Below are positions 20,285 through 33,800 of a stretch of 64,000 nt of DNA, in pieces. The notes under the pieces were generated by a model. The model made no database searches and was not told the DNA's origin. It worked only from the letters and a program-made list of their open reading frames with translations. Location: positions 2,446,258 through 2,510,257 of the forward strand of contig PJRA01000048.1 in NCBI GenBank assembly GCA_016987375.1. The letters are read 5' to 3'. The translations under genes were made by a program, and so were the position numbers. Position 1 is the stretch's first letter. Every line of letters starts with the position of its first letter. This stretch comes from Brachionus koreanus. Taxonomy: Eukaryota; Rotifera; Eurotatoria; Ploima; Brachionidae.

Positions 20285-21822
20285 ATAAATTTAATTTTAT
20301 AAAAATTGGATTTTTTTTATTCATAATTTTATTTTGTTTTTACTTTAAAGTAATTTTCTAGAGTCCATTTGTAGAATTTTGAATCGATAGTTTTTGGCCA
20401 GCCAAGCTATCACTTTTTTGATCAGATTATGCTTCAAATTGTAATTTGAATTTACTCAAAATTTCCAATTTTTTTTTTGTTCAAAATCAAAATATGTATT
20501 TAATTTAAATTTTAGGAACAGAAAAAAATTCTCCAATTTGTTAATTAAATGAAAAATCAATTTTTCAAATTCTTTTTCATACATATTTAGGCTCTTCATA
20601 TTTGAACTCGTATCTAGCCGTCTTTCCATATATTTTTTTTTTAAATAAAATAAATTACTGATAATTGACTGATTTTCTCAAAGTTTCAAAGAATGTGTGA
20701 TAAAAAATCATCTGGACTTGATGTTAATCGAGAATTCTGTACTGTACGTAAAACTGTTTAAATGATTTAATTATTAAAATTCTAAGATTTGGCCTTTCAT
20801 TCCTTGTGTAGCATAGGGTCATAATAAGAACTTTGGTCTTATGTAAATGTGGATTTTTTTTACGATAAAAATATAAATAAAATTTGAAGTTTTATAAAAA
20901 TAGAAATAACTTTTTCAAATTAGCTTTTTCTGCTAAAAGTCAATGTAGAGAATAATTTTTTTAAAATTTGAAATATATTTTTTAATCTCTGGTTTTGTTA
21001 AAAGGTTAATTCTTGGATTATGTAATAAGAATTCAAAATTTCAAAGAATAAAGTATTTCCTATATGAAATTTTGATATATTTACAATTTTTAAAGTAGTC
21101 AATTTTAAATAAAAATTTGATATTTCTTAAATACGAAAAATTTTTTTTATTTAAAAAATTAGATAAAAAGTAGCTGGCATATTTTTGAGATAGGGATTAG
21201 GTTATTTTTTTATGACTAGTATCATAAAAATTGTACTATTGAATGAAAAATCAAACTAAAAATCAAGTCTTTTGATTAATAGATTAAATACATTTTATAT
21301 GAATTAATAAACCATAAATTAATGAAAATCTTATTTTTAATTTTTTAAACAAAATTTTTAGACTACATAAATAAAGACTTAAATGGAAATTAATAATAAA
21401 AAAAAATCGGTCTAACTATTTTTCAGCTTACCAACATCACTAATAACAAACATTTAATTTCAAAAAATTTAAATTTACATTAAGAAGAAGAGTCATTGAA
21501 AAAATCTATTCTATTAAATTCAACCAAATTGATTTAAGCTAATTTTAATGTAATCTAATGATTTCAGTTAGGTTAATTTATAATGCAATAGTTAATGGAA
21601 ATATAAAAAAAAAGCTGATGTTTATTAGTAAAAATGTATCAATAAATATTTAATTGATCGTTTGATGAATACTAATAAAATATTTCAAATGAATTTATTT
21701 TATCATATTAATGTATTTTAAATTAAGATAAAACAAATTGCGCACTTAGTTTTAATTGATATTTTAGAAATATAATTCAAAATCATACGATTTCTCTTTT
21801 ATATTTCAAACAACTGAATCAA
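20285..21822. other. Intergenic region, no supported gene
   Basis: AT-rich. The only hint of structure is a 20-bp match at about 20801-20822 to the 3' end of the RTE remnant near 13347. The first bases hold the AATAAA overlapping the WD40 stop codon. Confidence 0.55.
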
Positions 21823-21830
21823 TATAAATA
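21823..21830 (+). promoter_or_regulatory. TATA box of small orphan gene
   Basis: TATAAATA, 76 bp upstream of the ATG at 21906, in a plausible core-promoter position. In such an AT-rich genome the motif alone is weak evidence. Confidence 0.4.
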
Positions 21831-21905
21831 CTTGAATTTTAGATAATTTTTTGTAAAATTCAATTATTATAAAAAATTAATTCTTTAAGCCATTGTACCA
21901 AGAAA

Positions 21906-22118
21906 ATGTCATTCGGATTTCCATTTACAACTCCTTTTGCTTCTTCCCAATTGATGCCTGGTCAATTAAATTGTAATAGCGCTCACATGTCTACTAATTC
22001 ATTAAACTGGAACCATTTTCCATATTCATCTACATTAAACTCAAATGCTTCTGTTTGGAACCAATTGAATAGAATTCCATCTTACATGTCTTGTTCTAGT
22101 CCAGGGGCTTTATGGTAG
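21906..22118 (+). CDS. Small orphan protein, 70 aa, unrecognised
   Basis: The ORF encodes MSFGFPFTTPFASSQLMPGQ, then a Ser/Asn/Trp-rich stretch (LNWNHFPYSS, ASVWNQLNRIPS) ending CSSPGALW. Composition is clearly coding-like against the AT-rich background: many Ser, Pro, Asn and three Trp codons, few Lys or Ile. A TATA box lies upstream (21823) and an AATAAA poly(A) signal follows at 22165-22170, giving a compact intronless transcription unit of about 300 nt. There is no signal peptide, membrane segment or known domain. It could be a short regulatory or structural peptide. Confidence 0.5.
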   Translation: MSFGFPFTTPFASSQLMPGQLNCNSAHMSTNSLNWNHFPYSSTLNSNASVWNQLNRIPSYMSCSSPGALW

Positions 22119-22170
22119 ATTTATTAATGTCTTATTGATAAGTAATAATCTTATCTTATTTTGAAATAAA

Positions 22171-23414
22171 ATTTTCAAAAATCATTGCATTATTTTTTTT
22201 TTTAAATATTTTGAGAAAATTCTCAGACTCAAAATTGACGTGTTCTCCTTTTCAGCCTGATGATTGAAAGCCACTTAATCTAATTTTTAAAATTTTGAAG
22301 CTATGATTTTTTTAACATTTAGTTGCCTTAAAGTTTAAAATAATATAAACTAAAATTTTAACTCAATTTTTTTACTTTGATTAAAAAAATTAGGTAAAGT
22401 TTTTTTAATCCATCGAATTTAAATGTAAACAAAACTTTAAATAAACAAAAAAATTGTCCAATTTTCTGGTTAGAAACAAAAATTTGGTCTAAATTTTGTT
22501 AAAAGTAGAAAATTTTTTACAGTTTTTTTCAGTGTTATAAATAAGAGACAAACCACTTGTTTTTACTAAAACACGGACTACCCCCAAAAAATTAAAGAAT
22601 AATTAAAAACACTCCCTTTAGATTGTTTTCAAGAACCAAGTTTTATTCTTTTTCACATACAATTTTGGCCTAAGCGCTACAATCTTAAAATTTTGCTGAA
22701 CAGGCCTAAAAAAAGCAAAGCAACCAAATTAGCCCAACCTATCACATGCCATAGTTACAATTTTTTATTTATTCAAATCTTTTTTAATTTATTTTGTAAA
22801 AAAAATTTAAATTATTTAAATGATAATAATATTAGGCGTGAATAAATTTTATTCTTTAAACTTGTTTATTATCATATAGATTTCCATTTTAAATTTAAGT
22901 TTTTTAAAGTTAAATAAACAAATATTTTAGTAAATTCAAAACCATGAAATAATGTTATTAAGAAAAATTATGTTACCAAAATAATTAAAAAAATAAAAAA
23001 TTTATATCATTAAGTCGGTTAGTCCAGAGTTAGAGTTAGAGTTACATTAGAGGCACCATTCAATTAAAAGAACACTGAATGTTAAATCGTATTCAGTACA
23101 ATTTATTTGAGTCAGATCTTCTACTTTTGATAACTGTTTAAAAAAAGAAGTATTCTCTCTAACAATTTTATTTTCTCTATTTTATTTCTAAATTGTAAAA
23201 AAGTGAGATTAAAAAAAAATACGTTTTCAATAATTTATTATCAAATACAACTAAAATTATCAGTAAAATTTGTTCAAATAATTATTCAGCTGGATATTAA
23301 CAATATAATACATGATATTTATAATTATTCTATTAAATTTACATTAACAAACAAAAAATAGACCGGTTTAAGTTTAAAAATGGGCTTCAAAATTTAGATT
23401 ATGTACAAGTATTA
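22171..23414. other. Intergenic region, no supported gene
   Basis: It starts after the AATAAA of the small gene and ends at the stop of the sulfotransferase. A triple GAGTTA run lies near 23030. Nothing else is visible. Confidence 0.55.
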
Positions 23415-24293
23415 TTACCAAAAAGGATTTTGATTGATTAATGCGAAAAATTCTTTGTTAAATGGTCTATAGAAGTTATTCAAATCTTGGATAACACTCG
23501 GATTGATTTTTGGATGCGGTCGACCCTTCTGGTCGTTTAAACATTTTATTCGCTCCGAACCAGCTCTAATACGAATGCAGGGAAAGCCCTTTTTTTGCTT
23601 GGTAATAACAAAATTGCGTTCGGAAATGATCGGTTTTAGGTTCAAAAATTCCTGAAGTTTTTTCATTTCCTGATGAGGATTGCTTACCAAGTTATCTCCA
23701 TTGATAAACACAAAGCTCTTCAACGGAAAATATTTCAGCCAATTTTTTATATGCTTGACATAAATTCCATTCCTAATGACACTCCAATTTTTTCTTATGG
23801 TCGAGTTTCCTCTACGATTATGATACAACATTCGAGTAAATCGCTTTGCTTGAGCTTCTACATCAAAAATATTTCTTTTTTGCTTCCATTGAGTCTGCAC
23901 GAATTCGGAAATTGCGCGCGAAATCGGATTCCGTAGAATGACTATCAATTTAACATTTTTGTTCATGTTGTAAACACGCTGGGCTACTTTTGGATCCACT
24001 AAATACTTTGGAGTTTTTTCAATCACAATTTGATTTTGACTCGCAAAGGGCATTTGTGACCGATACCAATCGATACCCAAGTGATAATACTTGTCAAAAA
24101 AATGAATTTCTGGATTAGCAGCACTAACGTTTGGATGCATTGAGATGAATGTGAGCAAGGCCCTTGTTCCGCTTTTTTTGGCTCCGATCAAAATCGCATC
24201 AGGAAGACGCTTGTTCAAAATTTCCAATTCATTCCACGCTTGACTCCCAATCAGCATTATTGAACAAATGACAATAAATTGTGTTCGGTTCAT
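23415..24293 (-). CDS. Heparan sulfate glucosamine 3-O-sulfotransferase, HS3ST1/5-like, single exon, 292 aa
   Basis: Golgi/secretory enzyme that moves sulfate from PAPS to the 3-OH of glucosamine in heparan sulfate. MNRTQFIVICSIMLIGSQAW is a signal or anchor peptide. LPDAILIGAKKSGTRALLTF is the 5'-phosphosulfate-binding loop. EIHFFD carries the likely catalytic Glu, EKTPKYLVDPKV follows, and VILRNPISRAISEF is the 3'-phosphate-binding motif with its Arg/Ser. The C-terminal CIRIRAGSERIKCLNDQKGR and HPKINPSV keep the conserved disulphide pair and the KGRPHP motif. Length and lack of a long stem fit HS3ST1 or HS3ST5 rather than HS3ST2/3/4. It is intact, with all key motifs present, and isolated, with no neighbours in the pathway. 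Confidence 0.93.
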   Translation of the reverse strand: MNRTQFIVICSIMLIGSQAWNELEILNKRLPDAILIGAKKSGTRALLTFISMHPNVSAANPEIHFFDKYYHLGIDWYRSQMPFASQNQIVIEKTPKYLVDPKVAQRVYNMNKNVKLIVILRNPISRAISEFVQTQWKQKRNIFDVEAQAKRFTRMLYHNRRGNSTIRKNWSVIRNGIYVKHIKNWLKYFPLKSFVFINGDNLVSNPHQEMKKLQEFLNLKPIISERNFVITKQKKGFPCIRIRAGSERIKCLNDQKGRPHPKINPSVIQDLNNFYRPFNKEFFALINQNPFW

Positions 24294-27200
24294 TTTACTT
24301 TGTGATGATTAGTAAAAATAACAACTTGATACGAAATTTTTTTTCTAATTAATATTCCAAATTGAACATTTAAGACAATATAAACTCTAAAAATAGAAAA
24401 AAAATCAAAAAAATTTAATTTTTGTAACATGATAGGCATTTGTTTATATATGCTTGGTGATTTAGATCAAGTGGAAAATGGGCAACAATTTAAAAAATAA
24501 TTTTCCTGAAATCAGAGTTTATTGACCTTTTTTTTCAAAGACAGGAAGTGGCTATTTCAATCATAAAGGCCTCTTTCTCAGAATTAATTTTTTTTTCTAA
24601 CAGACATATCAAATTTTAATTTCCTAAATCAAATATCTCGATTTGAATTAATTGAAGAAAAATTAAGAAGCTTAAACTGTAAAGTCCTTGTGATACTGGC
24701 TTTTGAAGAGTTAATTTTTAAATTTATAGTACTTGGCTTCACGGTCTAAAAATTGTGAAAATTAATTGTCTTTAATCTCCATTGGTGTTCTAATCTTATC
24801 ATTATTACTCATCGCTTTAGCGTAACAGACTTGGATCGAGATCGGATGAGTTATCAAAACAGTAATTATTAATGGTATAAATTAGACACCTAGTGGCATT
24901 GAACGTTCAATTTATTCATACATCTGCTACAAGTGAATTAAAATAAAGTAAAACATTAAGAAAATAGTTTATTTATAGATTTAGTATAGTAAGAGGAAAT
25001 GTAATTCGATAGTTTCATGAACCTGTTCGAACAAGTTGGTTAATGTAGGTTTTTAGGAGGAAACTGGAAATATTTAACATCAAGCGTATAAATATTTCTT
25101 ATTTGCTCAGCATGTTTTCAGCAAGTATTTACGTTTTCTTTAAATTTACCGCCATTGATTTAATCACATAAAGTATTATTATTTAAACTAAATTTTTTTG
25201 TGTGCATAGTTGCATCGGATATTGATTACAAATCAATATGTTTACCAAATTGTAATTAATCACTATGATAATATAAAAAACAAACTTTGATTTCTATTAC
25301 CTATTTCTTTGTAATTTAAACGTGTACAAAATGTTAAATTTTAAGAGCCGAAGTGTCGGCAAAATACAAAAACAATTGATTTTCTCTGAATTTAACAATT
25401 TCTTTGTTTCTCACTAATGATTTTATCACAATCTAAAAAAATTTTTTATATCTATTTGTTCCACCATCAATAATTAGATATAATCTGCTATTATCACAAG
25501 TATAAACAAGATTTACATAACTAAATTATCTCTTTAGTATGATATGCAAATTGTTTTAAATTTTTTCCAAATATTTCAATTGTTTTTAATTAAATCATCT
25601 GTTTTTATTCTAAAATTGCTAATAAATAAACTATATTTTTTCTAATCTTTAGAAAATCAAATAACGAATTTATCTAATGATAGAATTAACAAGAACAATA
25701 AATTATAAAAAATTAAATTAAAATTTGAACTTTTTTGAGCATGTTGAAATTTTCAATTCGCATTAAAAATTAATAAATCATTAAATCCTTAAGTGCTAAA
25801 ATTGAACGCTTCTTAGAAGGTAGAATGGATCTTCAAACTTATTTTTAAGTTGAAACAACTAATACTTTACTTTATTTGGTTATTTTGGCCATCTATAGAA
25901 TGGTCTAATTTTTATCAAGTTCTTCTAAACCTAAGCTATTTTTGTTCAAATAAAACTACCTAGCTTCACTTGTAACTTTCAGTAAAAACGGAATTTTCTG
26001 AATAAAAAAAACTTCACTTTTTAATAAATAATTGCCCATGGGTTTGTCTGAATAACCTTCGCTTTCGGTTAAAAACTCTCAAATTTGAAATTTCTATATT
26101 TTTATAAAAAAAAAAGGATAAAAAAAATAGCTGAAGTTTTTGAGAGAATTTTCTCTCTAAAAAATACTTAACGATCTAATTTATTTTTTGCTTAATTGTA
26201 TAAATGAACGTTACAAAAAATGATAACTATGTTCTTTTTGAAAAACTTTGGTTATCTTTTTTTTTATTTAGAAAAAAAACTTAAAAATTTTGGTGCTGTT
26301 TGCATTAAATAAATAAATGAATGTCAAAAAAATGCTCTAAATCTTAAAATTAGAAATCTAATTTTGTTGGTTACAAAACTTAAACGTGTTGTTTTTTCAC
26401 AAAAAAAATTTAATTATGATAAGATTTTCTTAATTTATAAATATATTGTTGAATATTATCATTTAAAACTAGACGTATTTTGATTAATATTTTCCTAATT
26501 TTTCACAAAATAACAATTGGCCAAGATTATAAAATAGAAATTATCTAGAATTTTGTTCAAATAGAAAAAAATTGTTATAACACAAATTATTTTTTTAAAA
26601 AAGATAAATAATATTGGAAGTTTTTTTTTGTTAAATAACAAAATCAAATAAAAAACGGTCTAATAATTGTTTTATTACTGTCTTTGTTTAATCTTTTTTT
26701 AATATAACAATTTAATAGTTTTATTTAAAAAAGAAGAATTTTTCTAAAATAAAAATTAAGAAAAAAATCAATCTGATTTATCGAATCAATCAATAACAGA
26801 CAGTTAATATCCAAATTTAAGCCTAAATTATTTAAACTTAATATTATTAATGAACTAGAGTTTTTTTACTTGATTTGCATTTGTTTTAAAGAGAAATCAA
26901 AGTAAATTAGCCCGTAGACACAAGCAAAGCCTCTTTTTGTCAAATTAATGCAAAATAGATAAGCAAACATGGTATTTTGTGAATTGGTAACTACTTGATA
27001 CTTTAACTAAATGAAAGCTTAACAGAATATTAAAGTCATAAATTTTGACAAAGATAAATTATCAAGAAAAATATTTGGTTTTTAATCAAGTGAATATTTT
27101 GCTTCAATTGGTAGTAATAAAATAAAAAGAGGTGAAACATTTTTAATTTGTAAAAGAGACGCCTTTGTTTTGTTCATTAATTTAACAAGAAGGAAATGTT

Positions 27201-27474
27201 AAGAAAACCAATGTTTCACTGCTCAAACAAATATGACTGACTATATCCTTAATTTAAGGACAGGTAGTAAAATTGACATTTGAAAAAAAATGATCGGATG
27301 AAGATTGCCTGCGATACAATCGTTAAATACTAAAAAAATTAATAAGATATTATCTTGATTAGAATACGATCAATGAGAGTTTACCTATTTTGAGTTTAGG
27401 CAAGAACAATAAGATTTTTATCAGATTTTTTCTTAAGTTAAAATCTGATTGATTTTGTGCTCTTTCGGCCTTGG
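24294..27474. other. Gene-poor region upstream of the sulfotransferase gene
   Basis: About 3.2 kb of AT-rich DNA without supported ORFs. The part next to 24294 should hold the HS3ST promoter. No repeats stand out by eye. Confidence 0.5.
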
Positions 27475-27482
27475 TATATAAG
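27475..27482 (+). promoter_or_regulatory. TATA box upstream of a small ORF
   Basis: TATATAAG, preceded by a locally GC-richer CGGCCTTGG (a BRE-like flank), 186 bp before the ATG at 27668. This is one of the better core-promoter matches in the window. Confidence 0.45.
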
Positions 27483-27667
27483 TATCAAAAAGATTTTAAC
27501 AAACGAAATTAATTTGACTTATTGTCATTCATCCGATTCAATTGTACATGAGAACAAAGTAAGAGAAAAACTCTGGCATCGGTTCATCTATTGAGCGAAC
27601 AGATAAAAAAAATTCTTACAAATTGAGAAACAACTGAGAATAAAGGAAAAGCTAATTATTAGGTTTA

Positions 27668-27886
27668 ATGAATCGATTCAAATCAGATAATGGCAATCAG
27701 AACTTTTGTAAAGAACAAGTTCTATTGTTTAAGTCAATGTTCCGATTAATTGATAAAAATAATAGAAAAATAGAAATACAGTATATTTATAGAACAATGA
27801 TTGAACAATACTTGCCAATGAACACAAACAATGAACAAAATAATCCTAAAATATTTGTTTACAAATCAAAATCTAATCCGACTTAA
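27668..27886 (+). CDS. Possible small protein, 72 aa, weakly EF-hand-like
   Basis: The ORF encodes MNRFKSDNGNQNFCKEQVLL, then FKSMFRLIDKNNRKIEIQYI and YRTMIEQYLP. The F-x-x-x-F-x-x-I-D-K-N-N-R-K-I-x-I pattern resembles a degenerate EF-hand (helix, loop starting with Asp, Ile after the loop), but key acidic loop positions are missing. It sits alone in a long desert, behind a TATATAAG box at 27475, with AATAAA at about 28035. It may be a short orphan gene or chance. Confidence 0.35.
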   Translation: MNRFKSDNGNQNFCKEQVLLFKSMFRLIDKNNRKIEIQYIYRTMIEQYLPMNTNNEQNNPKIFVYKSKSNPT

Positions 27887-30800
27887 ATTATTTAAATGTA
27901 CTAAAACTAGTCAAGCACTAAATCAAATTGTATAACAGCTCTTAAACCTCTTTGTAGCAAATTGTACATGTTCACTCATCTATATAATAACATTAACTAA
28001 TTAAATTTGATTAATTTATTAAAAATATGCAAAAATAAAAAACAAAAAATAAATTTAAGTTTGTATCAAATTACTTTTTTTTCTTCTAAATTAAATTGAT
28101 TTTTGACTTTAGCAGATTTTTATTTATCTAAACAAAATTGAATTTTAATCTTTTGTTCAAATAGTTGTTCAAGCATTCTTGTTTCATTTTATTTTCGACT
28201 AACAGATATCAAACTTACAACTGATACTTTTAAATGAATAAAATCAAAAAATGACCAGAATTTTTCTTTCAATTAAATTTCAAATGTTGAAGTATAAAAC
28301 AAAAAAAAAATTCTTGAAAAAAAATAAAATCCTAAAAATATCGGCCTAAATACAGTTTTCTAAATCATTTTTCATTTAATGTTGAAAAAAGCTTCATAAA
28401 TGAACATAAAGCTCGCGAAAAATTAAACGCTTAAGTATTTTTAGAAAAAAAAAAAAAAATATTTATGTCAATTTTCTTCATACTTTTACCTAATATTTTA
28501 TTTTAAAATTAAATATCTTCGTTTTTATATGATAAAACAAAGCCTTATTTTTACAAATGGTACTTTTCGGTAAAACTTATGTCTTGAATAAAAAGCCATT
28601 AACCTTACTAATTCATCAAATTTGCTAATGAGCTTCAATATTGATTGAATGGATATTCTTTTGAACAATTTCTTATTAAGAGCAGTGTTATGAAAACGTT
28701 CCAAATGAGATACAATTAAATTGAATGCTTAATAATTAACCTTAATTTTAAATATTTAAAAACTATGTAGAAAAGTTTAAACTTAATCAATAGCTAATAA
28801 AAAACCAAGAAATCAATAATTGAAATATTCGAATTAATTAAAAAAGCGAACAAGAGTGAAACAACTTTGCTAAAAAAAACTGTTCAAGAGCATAGTTGGA
28901 ATTATTTACAATAAACAAATAAAATACAATGCCTGTACTTTCAACTTTTCCCTAATTGAAAAAAGAATTTCAATTAATTTTTTGTTGCTGTTGTTGCTTT
29001 CAATTTAATATACAAATAAAACAAAATTTCGATAATTTATCTTGAAAACAAACATTTAACAAACTATTGATCTGATGAATGAAAATAAAAAGAAATAAAT
29101 TTTTTAATTTACGATAAAAGCCAAAACAAGTAATTTATTGATATTAAATTGAACAGTAGTAGCTGTGGAATTCGTGTAAAAAACAGCGCTAATTTTGCCA
29201 AGAGGCGACAATCTAATCTAACTTGAACTAAATTTCCACATAAACAGCGTTGTAGTGAAATTTTAGCAACAACTATTTCTCCAAAGACTATTTAAAAACT
29301 GATAACTAAATTCATGAAGATAATTGAATTGGAATTTAATCGATATTCCATTCCCAAAAGACAGTTGTGTGTCCATTTAAATTTGGCTTTCATGATTAAA
29401 TATATATGCCTTTCTGGGAATTGGCCTAAAAAATAAAGGTGTTTTAATTGAATTTTAATATTTATTTTCGTGCTATTGTTTTATTCTTTTGTTCGTATTA
29501 AAAAACTGTTTCTCCAATTACCGTCTGTTGCCCGTTTCGATCGGTATTCTGTGACTAGTCATTTTTTTGACAAGACATTTAAATAAAAATAAATGCATCC
29601 GATTAAAAAATGTCTTAAATTACAAGTCAAATTGGAACGCTATATTTACTAGTAATCATTTTGTTGTAAATAAATAAATATAATACCATGGTCTTTTAAA
29701 ATTGCTTATGAAATTTGTTCGACTGATCAATTTTTTTTTGAATAAATAATATTTTTTTAAAAAACGTGATATTTTCATAAATCTTACTTAGACTAATAAT
29801 TATCAAAATTATATTTTTATTTTTATAATTGAAATTTTGAATCCTTCAATTTAAATATATATAAAACTATAACTGTTTGCAAGCTCTGCCTAGACGCTAT
29901 AAGTAAATTGCAAACAAAATATAAAAATTTAATAAAAAAAAAAACAAGTCACAAAATAAAATATTGAATTGAATTTTATTTTAATGGTTTGACTTTAAAA
30001 AAAAACTAAACCGAACTCGAACTTGGTTTGTTTAAATTACATTTTGTAGTTTTTTAAGAAGACACCTTTAAAAAAAATTTTCTAGTGTTTCATAAAATTA
30101 AATATTAAAAATATTAAATTTTAGAGTTGTAAAAATCGTAGTTAAATCTAATAATAATAATATATATTCTACGATCAAATTAGTTAAACTAAATTGACAA
30201 AGCAGGATAACTAATTGAATCACAATATAGTAGACTTTTCTTTCTACCCACATTGCTGATTTAATATGAATCTAAATCTAACTTTAAATTTTATTTACTA
30301 AAACACTTGATTCACAAGATCAAAAAATAATTTTTTAACCTTTCACTAATAATATCTGGAATACTTAATAAAGAGATACTAAAGGCGTTTTATTTATTGT
30401 TCAAGAGCTAAATGTGCTTATTAATTCTCCGGACAACCTGAAAACATTCTCTTAAAAAGTCAATTTTTTAAGCTGGTTCTTTTGATAATCCTCTCAAAGA
30501 ATAAAGCTCCTGGAACCCTTAATTAAATTGAGTACTTGTTCGAGTGGTTTACTTGACAAAATAGATGAGCTAGTATAAACAATAGAGAAAATCAATCTTA
30601 TCCGAATAATTGATGTGTTTAATAACTTTAACGCCCTTGGACATAAAGATCTTGCTAATAACACAAACTTAATAATTAGAAATTTTTAATAAGCTTATAT
30701 GTATAGATCTTAGTTTGATTTCTTAAGGCTAACTTTTTAGTTAATGCGAAGTGATTAATAGCAATTATTACTAAAGCATAAAAATTAAAAAAGATAATTA

Positions 30801-33800
30801 AGCATTAACAAAATTTTGAATAAATTTTGTAATACAATTATAGTATGCTTGTTTGGTTTTGTTCTAAATAGTGATTACTTAATATTTTCACCTTTTCTTT
30901 CAAATTGAAAAGTGGCGCCTTCACAAAAAACTACAACGACAACAGCTTTGAAAGGATGAAAGCCCAAAGGTTTAACATTAAAAAAAAACAGCCGAAAAAT
31001 TTTTTTTAAAGAAAATACAATATAAAAAAAAATCTCCTTATGACTGATTCAAACTAAATTTATTCTTTTATGTGATAAAAAGATAATTATTTTCGTTAGT
31101 CTCATAACAGTTTCAAAATTTCTGGGACTCACTTTCATTTTGTTTCTAAAAAAACCTAGCATGAAACTGAAAGACGTTTAAATGATCATACCAAACAGGT
31201 TGGGTGATTCACTGACTTTTATTTAAATAAAGATAATTGAATATTCAATCTCATCTCTTTCAAATTGTTATTTGAAAGTAGCTCTTAATTATTGAATAAT
31301 TTGAACAATTTGTATCAATTTTTTAATCATATATTGCATTTTTTCTTCATGATTTTATTAACTCTAATTTATGTTTTTGCAAACGAGCTGAAATCGAAAC
31401 TACAAAATTTATTTCCTGACAAGAATATTAATTCCATTAATCTTTATGTCATTTAAATTAATTTTAAAATAAATGAATATAAATTTCAAGTGTAGTATTT
31501 CATTTAAAACAACATGTAGATAAAATATTCTAAATATCTTTCAACTGTGACTTCATTAATATGTACATACCTAGAGTTAATGAACTATGAAGATAAAATC
31601 GATCATTATTTATCTCCTTAATGGTAACATACCGAGACTGATCTGGTTATGATAAAAATCAACATTCCGACTAATTTTATCCTCCAATGTGACCAAATTT
31701 ATCGCTATTTTTTCACTATTTTAATTATTTTAAGTCAATAGTAAAAAGTATATTAGTTTCATATTATTTCATCCTTAAATAGAAATAGAACTGTGAATTA
31801 AATTGAAGACATTTAAAACAATATTTCACAAAAACAATCTCAAACTTAATCAATTTTTGCTAGAACATTAATTCTAATTTTATTTAATTCCTTTGCTGAA
31901 CAAAAGTTGTTTTAATAAAATAAATGTTGATAATTATTAGTAGCCAAATAAATTTGAATTATTGCTTGTTTTTAAACTAGAATTTATAACTAATAGTATA
32001 ACAGAATTAATGGGCTTTAATTTACAAAACTTTATTTCTCTGGTATTTCAATTTAATAAATCTGGCCCAGCACATATGCTTCTATTACCCATTTTGTTAG
32101 ATAACTTGTTATTTAGAGAAAAATAAGTCTGAGTAAAGAAACAAAAATAAATAAAACAAGTTTGACTAGTCATTAATTTACATTGCTAGCTGTTACACGA
32201 ATAAAATTTGTCAAATGAATGAATTTTGACTTGATGGATTAAGATACTATTTAAGAAATAATAATGACAAATATAAAATTAATTAATTAATTAAATTTGA
32301 ATTTTCGAATGGATAATAAAAGAAATTTAAAACTATAAAGAGATTCAGTGCATTGATTAAATCCTATCAAGATTTGAAAATATTTTAAATATTCTAAATT
32401 AGTTATTCATAACCCTCAAGATTGAAAAAAAAATACACACATATGGACATACCGAGTTTAATATTGTTAATCTTTTGGATAAATTTAAAAAGGTATTCTT
32501 TTTCTTATCTATAGAAAAAAAAATTAAAATGAAAATACACATTTTAATTAGCCCCGCATTTAAATACTACACATGCTTTATTTATTTATATTCATTTGGT
32601 AAACAAAAACTGTATTCGTCCCTCTTTCTCATATGGTTTGATTTGACTAGAATTTTTTTATCATGTCTTGCAATGAAATATATGCATCTTTTCAGTGACA
32701 ATTAGCAATCAAGTCGGATTTTTTCATAAATAAAATTCAAACTGCGTGTATGTGGTCTAAATTTGTTGGATTTTGCAGCTTGATCATAACAAATAAACAA
32801 ATTGAAACATGTAAACATTTTTTTGTATATAGACCAAGTGTAACATAAAACTTGATTTGTTTGAAAAATTCTGAAAATAATTAAATTTTCAATTGTTTAG
32901 TCTCAGTGTTTCTTTTTGATTTAAGCTTCATGCAAATTAATACTAATTGAACCTTAGTTTTTACGAGTCAGTCTGTCAGTCTCATGTCTGGTATCGATTC
33001 GATTGAAACCTACTGATTTCCGACACAAAATGTCATTTGCTTTTAATTGCCAAACAATGGCCAAAAACTAAAAAAATAATTGAAACAAGATAATAAAAAA
33101 CTATCAATTGATTCTCTTTATTATGTATCTGGTAACAATAAAAAAATTAAATTCAATAATAATTTCCTAATGCTAATATTAACCATATAAAATTGCTAAA
33201 CTGATTTAAAATAAAAAATCTACAAAATTATTTTTTAAATTACCCCATAAATTAATAAGTTTGAATTATTATTGTCAAATCACTTATAAATAATTTAAAA
33301 TGCGTTAATTTTATGTGATTGCTCTTGTATACAAATCGATTTGGGATATTTTATTCGGCTAATTTATAATTCAAAATTATAGTTTATAAATTTTCTATGA
33401 AAAAAATTTAAAATAAAATTAATTAATTAAAAAAAATAATTAAGGTAAAAAAATTTGTGAGAATATTAAACATATTTAATTTGCAAAACTTTATCAAACT
33501 ACTCTCACTAAGTACTGGTCATCTATGTTTACATCTATTAGCTTACAGTGCTACTAATTTAAATTAGGATATTGATTTCAAATATTGTACACTGAAAATA
33601 AAGTGTGTAATCAAAGCAGATGGTATTAGCGATTGAGTTACTAACATAGATAACCTGACGGGCAGGAGTGCCTCGAAAAAACTAAAACAAAGGTATGATT
33701 TTTTTAGTTATTTTAGCACTAAAGTCTTTAAGTCCTCAAGCGAAATTTTCAATTTTAAATAAATGAATTAGAGTCAAAATTGAAATCAATTAATAAGAAC

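Noticed and set aside
32475..32705. 76-aa hydrophobic ORF in the desert
   Set aside because: Phe/Leu/Lys-rich chance ORF with no promoter or poly(A) context.
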